Assembly (NCBI RefSeq): GCF_009184865.1
Contig: NZ_CP045096.1
Location: 868,001 to 932,000 of the forward strand
DNA: 64,000 nucleotides
Direction: 5' to 3'
Source of the DNA: Streptomyces phaeolivaceus
GTDB lineage: Bacteria > Actinomycetota > Actinomycetes > Streptomycetales > Streptomycetaceae
Shown piece by piece: positions 33,338 to 41,302 of the stretch. Within the stretch, counting starts at the first letter, position 1. Every line of letters begins with the position of its first letter. The position numbers and the translations under genes were made by a program. The notes beneath the pieces were generated by a model that was given only the letters and a program-made list of their open reading frames with translations, searched no databases and was not told where the DNA came from.

Positions 33338-33803
33338 GACGAGCTGAACGCCTGGGTGGCCTCCTGAGTCGTCGCCAACTCCTGGCCGATGGGGAAAGCC
33401 CAACGGCTTCCTTTCGAAGCGGGACGAGCGGATCTGGCGCATCAGGAGCAGCTGGTTCGCCCACGGTCACGTCCCGGAGAACGACCACACGGACCCGGGT
33501 ATCTGGCCGGACTTCATCGTCAAGACGGAGAAGTCTGCATTCGAGCCCTTCCCGGGCACGGCCTTCTCCATGAGCGGCTCCAGGCCCGCCCTGGGCAAGG
33601 CCAGCCCGATCTTCACCGCCATGGGCAAGCGACTCGTGGCGGAGGGCTGCGGCCTGTACAAGGAGGGGCCCGGCCCGAAGGTCGGTGAGGCCGACGTCGA
33701 CTCGTACGAGAAGTTCCATCGGAAGCTGGAGTACACCAGCTCGGCCGCCAAGTGGCTCCCGGGGCCCGCCTCTTGGTCCAAGCTCAAGGTCCCGAACGTC
33801 TGA
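32930..33803 (+). pseudogene. Phage endolysin, broken by two in-frame TGA and a frameshift
   Basis: GTG 32930 follows a GGAAG site. The first part matches actinophage amidase-like lysins (MDGGPAKAIAHTTWDRKATK, HVLWDPFTGRMVQFFPA, RVGSVVIQVEALF, LTDTPCKG). TGA codons at 33335-33337 and 33362-33364 stand exactly where relatives have Trp (KG-x-DELNAWVAS-x-VVANSWPMG). At the GGGGAAA run (33392-33397) one extra base shifts the frame; from 33396 frame 3 continues NGFLSKRDERIWRIRSSWFA, then a C-terminal cell-wall-binding-like domain ending KLKVPNV at 33803. No intact lysin can be made. Confidence 0.75.
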
Positions 33804-33841
33804 ACTGGGCCTACATCGTTCCTCTGGCGGGACACACAAGC

Positions 33842-33877
33842 GCCCCCGATCTCCCTCGTGGAGGTCGGGGGCTCTTT
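33842..33877 (+). terminator. Strong intrinsic terminator
   Basis: Arms GCCCCCGATCTCC and GGAGGTCGGGGGC (one G-T pair) with a 5-base loop, followed by TCTTT. It closes the lysis cassette. Confidence 0.8.
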
Positions 33878-33882
33878 CGCAA

Positions 33883-34146
33883 TTACCGGCCCAACTCAGC
33901 GCGGAGTGCCACAACTGCTGTCCACACAAAACCGACGCTGCCGATCAGGAGCATCCCGCCCCCGATGTTGCCGAGAACCACGGCCAAGGTGCTCGGCTCG
34001 ACAAGGCACCCGTCCGGGGCACGCATGTTTCCGCTGCTGCCCGGGTTCCGTGCGCAGTACACAGCCTCGGAGTTGATCAGAAACAGAACGAGACCCAAGA
34101 CACCCGTCACTGCCCAGAACACCAACGCAACCGCTCTGGTGGTCAT
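33883..34146 (-). CDS. Small two-helix membrane protein
   Basis: 87 residues from ATG 34146, with a GAGGGA site 3 bases upstream. Two membrane helices (VALVFWAVTGVLGLVLFLIN and LGNIGGGMLLIGSVGFVWTA) flank an extracytoplasmic-looking loop with two Cys (YCARNPG, DGCLVEP) that may form a disulfide. Function unknown. Its start overlaps the stop of the acetyltransferase gene (TGATG), so it is translated with it as the last gene of a three-gene operon. Confidence 0.75.
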   Translation of the reverse strand: MTTRAVALVFWAVTGVLGLVLFLINSEAVYCARNPGSSGNMRAPDGCLVEPSTLAVVLGNIGGGMLLIGSVGFVWTAVVALRAELGR

Positions 34147-34700
34147 CAATCCCTCACGCCTCCAGCCAACGGCAGTTCGGCCAGCATCACGGCGTAGACC
34201 GGAGAGTCCGGGAAGGGCTGACGCTGCCCGACCCTCCGGAAGCCCCAGGACTCGTACATGGATTGCACGCGGGGGTGCTCGGTGTCGACGAGGAGGACCA
34301 CCAGGTCCTCGTCCCGCTCGTCCAGGAGCGCCCGCGTGACCAACTCGGCCGTCCCGGTCTTGCGCCACTTCGTACGGACGGCCAACTCCGAGTAGGAGAA
34401 CGTCCGGCTCTTCTCCGGCGCCGGGTCGAGGTGCTCTCGCCACCACTCGCGGTACGCCGTGGACGGAGCGCCGTAGGCGAAGGCCACCGCCTCCCCACCG
34501 TCGTACGCGATCACGCAATCGAAGTCCGGGTTACCGCCCCAGTGGTCGACGAACCAGGGAAAGTGCTGGTTGAACTCGTCATCCATGGCGTTCGCATAGG
34601 CGTCGGCGTGCACGTCGATCAGGGCCTGACGGATCTGCGCCAAGTCCTTGTTGCTGAAGCGGCGTACGACCAGATCGGCGGCGCTCAAGCTCTGCTCCAT
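34146..34700 (-). CDS. GNAT-family N-acetyltransferase
   Basis: 184 residues from ATG 34700, which overlaps the end of the XRE regulator gene by 16 bases; the upstream in-frame start at 34724 lies deeper in that gene. The acetyl-CoA-binding part is recognised in SELAVRTKWRKTGTAELVTR and the late VQSMYESWGFRRVGQRQPF, both typical GNAT motifs. Substrate unknown. Between an XRE-TPR regulator and a small membrane protein, it forms a compact cargo operon in the island. Confidence 0.85.
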   Translation of the reverse strand: MEQSLSAADLVVRRFSNKDLAQIRQALIDVHADAYANAMDDEFNQHFPWFVDHWGGNPDFDCVIAYDGGEAVAFAYGAPSTAYREWWREHLDPAPEKSRTFSYSELAVRTKWRKTGTAELVTRALLDERDEDLVVLLVDTEHPRVQSMYESWGFRRVGQRQPFPDSPVYAVMLAELPLAGGVRD

Positions 34701-35947
34701 TCGGCTCGGTAGCGGTCTCCCCACTCTCGGGCGACCCCGGCGTCCGGCGCAAGCGTGATCAAGTCACGGTAGAAGTCGCCGAGAAGAGAGCGCATCCGGC
34801 CCGGTAGGGGAGTGCCCACCATCAACTCGAAGGCGTTCGACGCGGTGGAGCAGGCCTGGTCGATGTCCCGCTGATGGAGCTGTGCCAGAGCGAGCCGCGT
34901 CGTGGCCAACGCCCGGTTCCGGCGGAACTGTTCGGGGATCGCGCCCAGGGCCTTGTGGGAGGCTGCCTCGGCCTCTGCGGCGTCCCCGATCCGGTCCCGG
35001 ACGATGGCCGTCATGGCCGTCAGCTCAGCCGGGCCGTAGAAGGCCATCCAGCTTGGACGGGGCTGATCCCGGTCCGCCTTGCTCAGGGCCTCTCGCGCAT
35101 GTCCGAGAGAGCGCAAAGCGGCCTGGCGGTCGCCGAGGTTCGAGTGGCCGATGGCCGTACGGGCGTGGGCGAGGGAGGCGAACAGTGGGTCCCGCCTGGT
35201 GACCGCCGTGGCCTGGGCGGCCAAGCCGGAGTCGATGGCCTCCGTGTGCTCCCCACGCTGGTGGGCCAGCATCGCGTAGGAGTTCCAGACCCTCATCTCC
35301 GCCAACGGGTCCTGGCCCATGCCCGCGAGGTACAGCGCCCGTCCCAAGAGAGCCTGGGCCCGGTCGGCCTGCTTGGCGTCGATTGCGCTCCAGGCGGCCG
35401 TGGCGGTGTAGTCGGCGGCGATCGAGAAGAGCCGGAGCCGGATGCGCTGGGTGGTTCCGAGCTTCTGCTTCTCCAGGGCATCGGCCGCCCCCGACAGCGC
35501 GGCTCGCTCCAGGCCCTCGTGGCCTCCCCTCGTGTCATCCAGCTCCATCAGGGCGTCGAGACCCGAGCGGAGCCGGAGGACGTCGGAGGTGCCGACCCGC
35601 TGAGGCGCTCCGACGAACGGCACAGCGGCAGCGGCTGTTCCGGTCGTGGCGGTAAGGAAGTTCCGTCGTTCCACAGGGGACTCCGGTTCGGTGGCGGGGA
35701 GTCGTCTTCCGACCGGAGGGCTGAAACCCAGCTCCTCGGCCGTACATCCGAATACTGCCTCTAACGCCTCGCGCTGCTTGGGGTGGGGCCACCGGGTTTT
35801 TCCGGTGAGCCAGTTGCGAATCGTCCGGTCACCGACCGTCCCCTCGTGCCCGGCGCAGACCAGCCGGGTGTTCACCGCGTCGGCCAACTCCACCTGTGTC
35901 AAGCCGCGCTCCTGCATCGCGCTGCTGAGGCTCTCGTTCCCCTCCAC
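34685..35947 (-). CDS. XRE-family regulator with TPR-like sensor region
   Basis: 420 residues. An N-terminal HTH (ALSSAMQERGLTQVELADAV-like, with TIRNWLTGKTRWPHPKQREA) is followed by a linker and about 300 residues of TPR-like helices (RALYLAGMGQDPLAEMRVWN, ALRSLGHAREALSKADRDQP). This layout is frequent in Streptomyces, often beside ATP-binding anti-sigma-like proteins, as here (divergent gene at 36107). It probably senses a peptide or partner protein through the repeats. The 160-base divergent region holds CCCTC-N6-GAGGG (35971-35986), a likely operator. Confidence 0.85.
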   Translation of the reverse strand: MEGNESLSSAMQERGLTQVELADAVNTRLVCAGHEGTVGDRTIRNWLTGKTRWPHPKQREALEAVFGCTAEELGFSPPVGRRLPATEPESPVERRNFLTATTGTAAAAVPFVGAPQRVGTSDVLRLRSGLDALMELDDTRGGHEGLERAALSGAADALEKQKLGTTQRIRLRLFSIAADYTATAAWSAIDAKQADRAQALLGRALYLAGMGQDPLAEMRVWNSYAMLAHQRGEHTEAIDSGLAAQATAVTRRDPLFASLAHARTAIGHSNLGDRQAALRSLGHAREALSKADRDQPRPSWMAFYGPAELTAMTAIVRDRIGDAAEAEAASHKALGAIPEQFRRNRALATTRLALAQLHQRDIDQACSTASNAFELMVGTPLPGRMRSLLGDFYRDLITLAPDAGVAREWGDRYRAEWSRA

Positions 35948-35970
35948 GTACCCACCGTAGGGATTGATCC

Positions 35971-35986
35971 CTCGTCAGTGAGGGTC
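35971..35986. promoter_or_regulatory. Dyad CCCTC-N6-GAGGG, candidate XRE operator
   Basis: Inverted repeat in the divergent region between the XRE regulator and the ATP-binding protein, next to another small dyad (GGGATTGATCCC). Autoregulation is inferred from position. Confidence 0.35.
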
Positions 35987-36106
35987 TATGGAGCAGAAAT
36001 TTCCGGTCGGGCTGGTTACACCACGTGCCGATTTTTCCGGCCATGCGGAGGCCAGGAGCCGTTCACTCGGGTAAGGCCACTCACACCCGCACCCCTTGAG
36101 GTCCTG

Positions 36107-36529
36107 ATGACTGTGACCGCTACGCCACGCCCCACGGGGCACCCGGGATACTCGCAGACGTTCGACCGCGTGCCGGAGAGCGCGCGTGCGGCCCGCAGAC
36201 TCGTCCGTACGGCCCTGTCGGCCTGGCACCAGGACGACCTGATCGACGACGCCCTGAACGTCATGACCGAGCTGGTCTCCAACGCCGTGGACCACGGCCG
36301 TCTCCCCTCTATCAGGGTCCTCGTCTCGCGCCCCTCCGACGGCTGGATCCGCCTCGGGGTCGTCGACCGCTCCCGCGTCATGCCGGAGCTGCGGACCGAC
36401 TCCAACGGGGACCAAATCCGTGGGCGTGGCCTCTTCCTGGTCGACGCCCTCTCGGACCGCTGGGGCACGGACCTCCACCGCTGGGGCAAGACCGTCTGGG
36501 CCGAGCTGAAAGTCGAGGTCGAGCGATGA
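36107..36529 (+). CDS. ATP-binding protein (RsbW/anti-sigma-kinase-like)
   Basis: 140 residues from ATG 36107, with a GAGG site. It is the small HATPase fold of anti-sigma kinase-like proteins: N-box ALNVMTELVSNAVDHG, then VVDRSRVMPE and RGRGLFLVDALSDRWG. Streptomyces carry many such genes beside XRE regulators, and they probably act in signalling by partner binding. It overlaps the next small gene (ATGA). It is divergent from the XRE gene and probably functionally paired with it. Confidence 0.88.
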   Translation: MTVTATPRPTGHPGYSQTFDRVPESARAARRLVRTALSAWHQDDLIDDALNVMTELVSNAVDHGRLPSIRVLVSRPSDGWIRLGVVDRSRVMPELRTDSNGDQIRGRGLFLVDALSDRWGTDLHRWGKTVWAELKVEVER

Positions 36530-36717
36530 AGGGCGGCAAGGCGTGGGTGGGTGACGAGGTCCACGACGAGGACGCGGGCCGGAGGGGCATGGTCACGGAT
36601 GTCTCCGGCGGCGTCTACATCGTGCGGCCCCTCACGGGCGGGGGCCCTGAGTGGACCCAGAACAACCCCGACCGGCTGACCGTCACCGTGCCGCTGGACA
36701 ACAGCTGGCTCAGGTGA
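36526..36717 (+). CDS. Small conserved protein coupled to ATP-binding protein
   Basis: 63 residues from ATG 36526, overlapping the previous stop. Beta-rich (GRRGMVTDVSGGVYIVRPL, GPEWTQNNPDRLTVTVP), probably a small barrel. Proteins of this kind commonly follow the ATP-binding gene in Streptomyces XRE loci. Function unknown. Confidence 0.75.
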   Translation: MKGGKAWVGDEVHDEDAGRRGMVTDVSGGVYIVRPLTGGGPEWTQNNPDRLTVTVPLDNSWLR

Positions 36718-36791
36718 CCGAGCTTCCCCGAACCCCTCGCGGCGTAGAGGCCAACTAACCCAGATGGCTCCCCCCTACCCGTGAGGAGGAA

Positions 36792-36823
36792 AGACCCCGG
36801 CTGTCCCGAAACGGCCGGGGTCT
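36792..36823 (+). terminator. Intrinsic terminator
   Basis: Arms AGACCCCGGC and GCCGGGGTCT with a 12-base loop, followed by CTTCGTT. It ends the ATP-binding operon. Confidence 0.75.
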
Positions 36824-36857
36824 CTTCGTTGTCGGTGCCCGGTCAGAGGGTGAGGCC

Positions 36858-37175
36858 ATGTCGTTCATCACCCCCGGATCCGGCCCGGTCGCCGAGGCGA
36901 CCGAGGAGCAGGCCGTCACCAACGTGACCGCCTTCGCCGAGGAACTGCCCCAGTTCGGCGTGACCGTCACCTCGCACGATCGGAAGCCCTCGGCCGACTA
37001 CGGCGAGGGACGGTATGTGTTCACGCTCCACACCGAGGACGGCCGGGAGATCGAGATCCAGATGCCCGGCGCTCCGCTCGATCGCGTTCGCAAGGAGTGG
37101 ACCCGGCTGTACTTGGATGGCTCCTCGGGGTTCTGGGACTTCACCTTGGACTCATGCAAACAGAGGTTCGAGTAG
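36858..37175 (+). CDS. Unknown small acidic protein, island edge
   Basis: 105 residues from ATG 36858, with a GGGTGAGG site. Alpha/beta composition (EELPQFGVTVTSHDRKPSAD, RYVFTLHTEDGREIEIQMPG, GSSGFWDFTLDSCKQRFE). No domain recognised. It is the last gene with the island's less extreme base composition; after 37,180 the sequence returns to the very high GC of the chromosome. Confidence 0.65.
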   Translation: MSFITPGSGPVAEATEEQAVTNVTAFAEELPQFGVTVTSHDRKPSADYGEGRYVFTLHTEDGREIEIQMPGAPLDRVRKEWTRLYLDGSSGFWDFTLDSCKQRFE

Positions 37176-37215
37176 GGGACCGAAAACCCTCAAGCAGATA
37201 CGCTCCAAGAAAAGT

Positions 37216-37311
37216 ATGGTGCGGCACTTCGGCCTGCCCGCCGACGAGGCCGACCGCGTCTGCGCGCTGGACCTGCCCGACCTCGACGCGGTCGACGCCG
37301 CCGCGCGGTGA
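37216..37311 (+). pseudogene. Short ORF, possible 3' remnant of a host gene
   Basis: 31 codons from ATG 37216 to TGA 37311 with host-like codon use (begins MVRHFGLPADEADRV, ends DLDAVDAAAR). It has no ribosome site and is preceded by A-rich sequence (37180-37215), so it looks more like the surviving end of a gene cut at the island border than a complete gene. Confidence 0.3.
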
Positions 37312-37465
37312 CCCCCGATGCCCCCCGCTGGCCGCCCGGGGCGTAGAGCGGCAGGGCGCGGGAAGACGGCTGTCGTCGCTGCCTCCGCACGGGCGCTCGC
37401 GTGCGAGGCTGGAGACCAGGACGTCCGGGCAGCCACGTCCGGACGAGGGTGATACGGAGGACGGT

Positions 37466-38152
37466 GTGGACTGGGACCGTTTCGCACAGCAGATGGCGTC
37501 GATGGCACGGGAATTCCTGGCCCAGCCCTCGGTGGCTTCCACCCTGGAGCGGATCACCGCCTCGGCCACCGAGCTGGTGGAGGGCTGTGACGCGGCCGGC
37601 ATCCTCGTGCTGCACGGCTCGTCGGTGGAGACACTGGCTCCCACCGAGCAGTTGGTGATCGACAGCGACGCGCTGCAGGAACATCTGCGGGAGGGACCCT
37701 GTTTCGACGCCGCCCACAACGCGGAGGGCGGCCGGGTGTTCCGTATCCGCGACCTCTCCGGCGAGGAGCCGCGCTGGCCCGCCTACGCGCCACGGGCCCG
37801 GCGGCTGGGGGTGGGCAGCATGATGGGCTTCCTGCTGTTCACCGAGGACGAGGACCTCGGCGCCCTGAACCTCTACTCCCGGGCGCCCGGTGCGTTCACC
37901 GAGGTCAGCGAGCTGGCGGGGTGGCTGCTCGCCTCGCACGCGGCGGTCGCGTTCTCCAGCGCCCGCACCCACGCGCAGCTGGAGCGGGCCGTCGCCACCC
38001 GCCATGTGATCGGCGAGGCCATGGGCATCCTCATGGGCGGCCACCACCTCACCGAGGACGAGGCGTTCGACGTGCTGCGCCGCTTCTCGCAGGAGAACAA
38101 CATCAAACTCCGTGACGTCGCCCGCCGGGTCTGCGAACAGGGCGGCCTCTGA
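37466..38152 (+). CDS. GAF-ANTAR regulatory protein
   Basis: 228 residues from GTG 37466, with GGAGG 5 bases upstream. A GAF-type sensor domain (residues 20-160: LVEGCDAAGILVLHG, EGPCFDAAHNAEGGRVFRI) is followed by an ANTAR RNA-binding domain (165-228: ATRHVIGEAMGILMGGHHLT, EDEAFDVLRRFSQENN). ANTAR proteins bind paired hairpins in nascent RNA and prevent termination. The stop is followed by 238 bases with no feature I can name. Signal and targets unknown. Confidence 0.92.
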   Translation: MDWDRFAQQMASMAREFLAQPSVASTLERITASATELVEGCDAAGILVLHGSSVETLAPTEQLVIDSDALQEHLREGPCFDAAHNAEGGRVFRIRDLSGEEPRWPAYAPRARRLGVGSMMGFLLFTEDEDLGALNLYSRAPGAFTEVSELAGWLLASHAAVAFSSARTHAQLERAVATRHVIGEAMGILMGGHHLTEDEAFDVLRRFSQENNIKLRDVARRVCEQGGL

Positions 38153-38390
38153 CGGTCCGGCGGCGACGGCCGACGGTCCCGCGAGGACGGCTGGCGGCCC
38201 TCCGGGGACGGCTCCTCCGGCACGTGGTCAGAACCAGAGAAGCCTGGGCCGGGACGACCCCCAGGGGAACGCCGTCGAAACCCGGCCTGCACTCCAAGTC
38301 CCCCCGCCCCGACTTCCCACACCTCGATCGGCCACTCCGGCGCCGGCAATCCGGCCGGTCACGCACCCGGAGGCACCTCGGTGCGCCGGG

Positions 38391-38957
38391 TCAGGTGTCC
38401 TTGCTGCCCCGGCCGGTCAGCGTGTCGCGGAGCCGGTCGACGAGGCCCAGGCCCGGGGCGAGCAGCTTGTCGGCCGGCGGGGTGCCCGGGGCCGCCGGGT
38501 GGGGCCGGGTCGGCGCCGTCCTCTTCGCCGCGCGGACCTTCTCGCCGAGGCCGTCCAGGGCCTCGGCCGAACACGACGCGCGCAGCAGCGGGAAGAGACG
38601 GGTCTCCTCGTCCTGGATGTGCGCCCTGATCTCGGTGGTCAGTCGGCCGACCAGCAGATCGAAGTCCGGGTCGTTCGCCGCGCAGCGCTCCAGCGCCTTC
38701 AGGGTCCGCTCGGCCTCGGCGTGGTCCGCCAGCTCCCGGTCGGCGAGCGCGTCACCGTCGGGGACGTGCTCGCGGACCGCCGGGTAGAGGTACGCCTCCT
38801 CGGCGACCGAGTGACGCACCAGCTCGATGGTGACCTGGTCCACGTACCGCTTGCGCCGGGGATCCCCGACGGGCAGCCCCGCGATCCGGCCGAACATCTC
38901 CTCCACTTCCCCGTGGTCCGTGGTCAGTTCGGCGATGACGTCTCCGCCGTGTCCCAT
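38391..38957 (-). CDS. Hemerythrin-like HHE-domain protein
   Basis: 188 residues, with a GGAGAGGAG-type site upstream. A four-helix hemerythrin/HHE cation-binding domain with iron ligands spread as in the family: H in LTTDHGEVEEMF, HSVAEEAYLYPAV, ADHAEAERTL and HIQDEETRLFPLL. A Lys/Arg/Pro tail of 50 residues follows. It probably binds a di-iron centre and serves in oxygen, NO or redox sensing. It stands alone between the GAF-ANTAR gene and a broken acetyltransferase gene. Confidence 0.9.
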   Translation of the reverse strand: MGHGGDVIAELTTDHGEVEEMFGRIAGLPVGDPRRKRYVDQVTIELVRHSVAEEAYLYPAVREHVPDGDALADRELADHAEAERTLKALERCAANDPDFDLLVGRLTTEIRAHIQDEETRLFPLLRASCSAEALDGLGEKVRAAKRTAPTRPHPAAPGTPPADKLLAPGLGLVDRLRDTLTGRGSKDT

Positions 38958-39087
38958 GTCCCTCGCTCCTCTCCTGGCCGACCCGCTTCCGCATCCGTAC
39001 CCCTCGCCCCCGCACCCCTCGCGGCCCGCTCCCGAGTACCCGCGAACGGCCCAGCCACGCGGGGCGCGGCCATGCCTCGCGGAGCGT

Positions 39088-39370
39088 CTACGAGCGGGCG
39101 GGCTGGTCGGCGATCAGCAGGGTGCAGCCGGCGGGGCGGAACCCCAGCCGGGTGTAGACGCGGGCGACGGCGTCCTCCGCGTAGGCGAGGAAGACGGTGC
39201 GTACGCCGTGGTCACGGGCGTGGCGCACCAGGGCGGCCGTGCCAGCCCGGCGCCGCCCCGCACCCGGGATTCGGGGCACCGACGGACAGCCCCGCGCGCG
39301 GACGGTCGGCGCGGGAGGGAACCGCCGCGAACTCGACGACGAGCCGGGCCTGTTCGCCCTCGATCCGCGA
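39088..39370 (-). pseudogene. Truncated, frameshifted GNAT acetyltransferase
   Basis: The last 50 codons (TAALVRHARDHGVRTVFLAY, VARVYTRLGFRPAGCTLLIA) are a typical GNAT C-terminus ending at 39088. The piece before it (EGEQARLVVEFAAVPSRAD) is in another frame, so there is at least one indel around 39235-39280, and the N-terminal half is missing. The long frame that continues to 39678 is not acetyltransferase-like. Confidence 0.55.
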
Positions 39371-39390
39371 CAACCCCGTAGCGGTCCTTG

Positions 39391-39453
39391 TCGATCCACC
39401 TCGATCCACCTCGCTCTGTCTCGATCCGTATCGATCCGTATCGATCCGCTCGA
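39391..39453. repeat. Decamer tandem repeat, six units
   Basis: Six successive 10-base units: TCGATCCACC twice, TCGCTCTGTC, TCGATCCGTA twice, TCGATCCGCT, then CGA. Exact period of 10, close to one DNA turn. It lies 30-95 bases upstream of the possible starts of the mannosyltransferase gene. Confidence 0.9.
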
Positions 39454-39547
39454 CGGGCGGGTGCGCATTACGATCTCGGGAGTGTCGACCTCCGGCGGCG
39501 GTCGGCCCGCGCTCTCGCCCGCACTCTCGAAGGACTTCTTCACCGCG

Positions 39548-41242
39548 ATGCTCCAAGGCACCCGTTCGACGACGGCGCCCCTCGACCGGACCGACCGGCT
39601 GCGCCTGTTCGGGTATGCCGGGCGCCCCCGGAGCGACATCCGTGAACGGCTGGTGCCGCCCTTCCCCGAGCCGGGCACCCGGCTGTGGGAGCGGGTGGGG
39701 CTGGGTCCGGAGCCGGCGTACCGGATCGCGCGGGCGACGGGCTGGCTGGGACCCCTGCTCGTCGCCCTGCTCGCCGGAGCGATTCGTTTCTGGCGCCTGG
39801 ACCGGCCGCACGAACTCGCCTTCGACGAGACGTACTACGCCAAGGACGCCTGGTCCCTGCTGCGGCTCGGCCACGAGGGCACCTGGCCGGAGCGCGAGGT
39901 CGCCGACCCGCAGGTGCTGGCCGACCCGCAGGTGATCCCGCTCTCCGACACCGGGAGCTTCGTCGCGCATCCGCCGACGGGGAAGTGGGTGATAGCCGTC
40001 GGCGAGTGGATGTTCGGTCTCGAACCGTTCGGCTGGCGCTTCATGCCGGCCCTGCTGGGGACGCTGTCCGTACTGATGCTGTGCCGCATCGGCCGCCGGC
40101 TGTTCCGTTCGACGTTCCTGGGCTGTCTGGCCGGTGTGCTGCTGGCGCTGGACGGTCTGCATGTCGTGATGAGCCGTACCGCGCTGCTCGACCTCGTCGT
40201 CATGTTCTTCGTCCTGGCGGCCTTCGGCTGTCTGCTGCTCGACCGGGACCGGGCGCGGGCCCGGCTCGCGGCGGCGCTGCCGGTCGGCGAGGACGGTCGC
40301 GTGGGCCCGGACGCGGACACCGGGGACCGTGCCGGGACGGGGTGGCGGCCCTGGCGGCTCGCGGCCGGTGTCTGTCTGGGCCTGGCCGCCTCGACCAAGT
40401 GGAACGGTCTGTACTTCCTGGCCTTCTTCATGGTCCTGACCGTGCTGTGGGACGTCGGCGCCCGCCGGGTCGCGGGGGCCCGGCGGCCGTACCTGGCGGT
40501 GCTGCGCAAGGACCTCGGCCGGTCGGCGCTGTCCCTGGCCCCGGTCGCCGTGGTGACGTATGTGACGACGTGGACCGGCTGGTTCCTGTCCGACGACGGC
40601 TACGGGCGGCACTGGGCGGACGGCCGGGGCGGCCCCTGGTCGTGGATACCGGCGCCGCTGCGCAGCCTGTGGCACTACGAGTCCGTCGTCTACCGGTTCA
40701 ACATGGACCTGGACGCGTTCCACAAGTACGAGTCCAATCCGTGGAGTTGGCTGGTCCTCGGCCGCCCCGTGCTGTTCTCCTACCGGTCCCCCGAGCCGGG
40801 TGAGGCCGGCTGTCACGCGATCACCGGCTGCTCGCAGGCGATCCTCGCCCTGGGCACCCCGGTGCTGTGGTGGTCGGCGTGCTGCGCCCTCGTGTATCTG
40901 CTGTTCCGGTGGGCCCTGCGCCGCGACTGGCGTGCGGGCGCCGTGCTGTGCGGCGTGGCCGCGGGCTATCTGCCCTGGTTCCTCTACCAGGACCGTACGA
41001 CGTTCTCCTTCTACGCCGTCGTCTTCGTGCCCTTCCTGTGTCTGGCCGTGGCGATGACCCTGGGCGCGCTGGTGGGCCCGCCGGGGGCGAGCGCCGACCG
41101 CCGTGCGCGGGGAGCGATGGTGGCGGGGGCGGTGGTGCTGCTCGTCGCCTGGAACTTCATCTACTTCTTCCCGATCTACACGGGGCTCACGATCCCGTAT
41201 CCCGACTGGCAGGTCCGTATGTGGCTCGACACCTGGATCTGA
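39548..41242 (+). CDS. pmt: Protein O-mannosyltransferase (GT39)
   Basis: 564 residues from ATG 39548; GTG 39482 is an alternative and neither has a clear ribosome site. It is a multi-pass membrane enzyme with about ten hydrophobic helices that transfers mannose from polyprenyl-phosphate-mannose to exported proteins. The catalytic acidic pair is in the first loop (HELAFDETYYAKDAWSLL). Other family marks are FVAHPPTGKWVIAVGEWMFG, GLAASTKWNGLYFLAFF and the C-terminal YPDWQVRMWLDTWI. Length and order fit actinobacterial Pmt. The upstream decamer repeat may affect its expression. Confidence 0.9.
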   Translation: MLQGTRSTTAPLDRTDRLRLFGYAGRPRSDIRERLVPPFPEPGTRLWERVGLGPEPAYRIARATGWLGPLLVALLAGAIRFWRLDRPHELAFDETYYAKDAWSLLRLGHEGTWPEREVADPQVLADPQVIPLSDTGSFVAHPPTGKWVIAVGEWMFGLEPFGWRFMPALLGTLSVLMLCRIGRRLFRSTFLGCLAGVLLALDGLHVVMSRTALLDLVVMFFVLAAFGCLLLDRDRARARLAAALPVGEDGRVGPDADTGDRAGTGWRPWRLAAGVCLGLAASTKWNGLYFLAFFMVLTVLWDVGARRVAGARRPYLAVLRKDLGRSALSLAPVAVVTYVTTWTGWFLSDDGYGRHWADGRGGPWSWIPAPLRSLWHYESVVYRFNMDLDAFHKYESNPWSWLVLGRPVLFSYRSPEPGEAGCHAITGCSQAILALGTPVLWWSACCALVYLLFRWALRRDWRAGAVLCGVAAGYLPWFLYQDRTTFSFYAVVFVPFLCLAVAMTLGALVGPPGASADRRARGAMVAGAVVLLVAWNFIYFFPIYTGLTIPYPDWQVRMWLDTWI

Positions 41243-41302
41243 GGGATCCGGAGCCACCGTGGACGTTCCTCGGGCGCTTCCCGGACGGCGGGCCGGGACC
41301 GG

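Noticed and set aside
33335..33364. TGA codons in the endolysin as selenocysteine or recoded Trp
   Set aside because: A third lesion (frameshift) follows and the rest of the window uses TGA as ordinary stop; nonsense mutation is the simpler explanation.
28250..37200. CRISPR array, tRNA attachment site or integrase
   Set aside because: I looked for regularly spaced repeats, a tRNA-like 3' end at both borders and a recombinase gene, and found none.
37097..37466. Longer version of the GAF-ANTAR protein starting at 37097
   Set aside because: The extension overlaps the island-edge gene, is Arg/Pro-rich, and lacks a ribosome site, whereas GTG 37466 has GGAGG 5 bases upstream.
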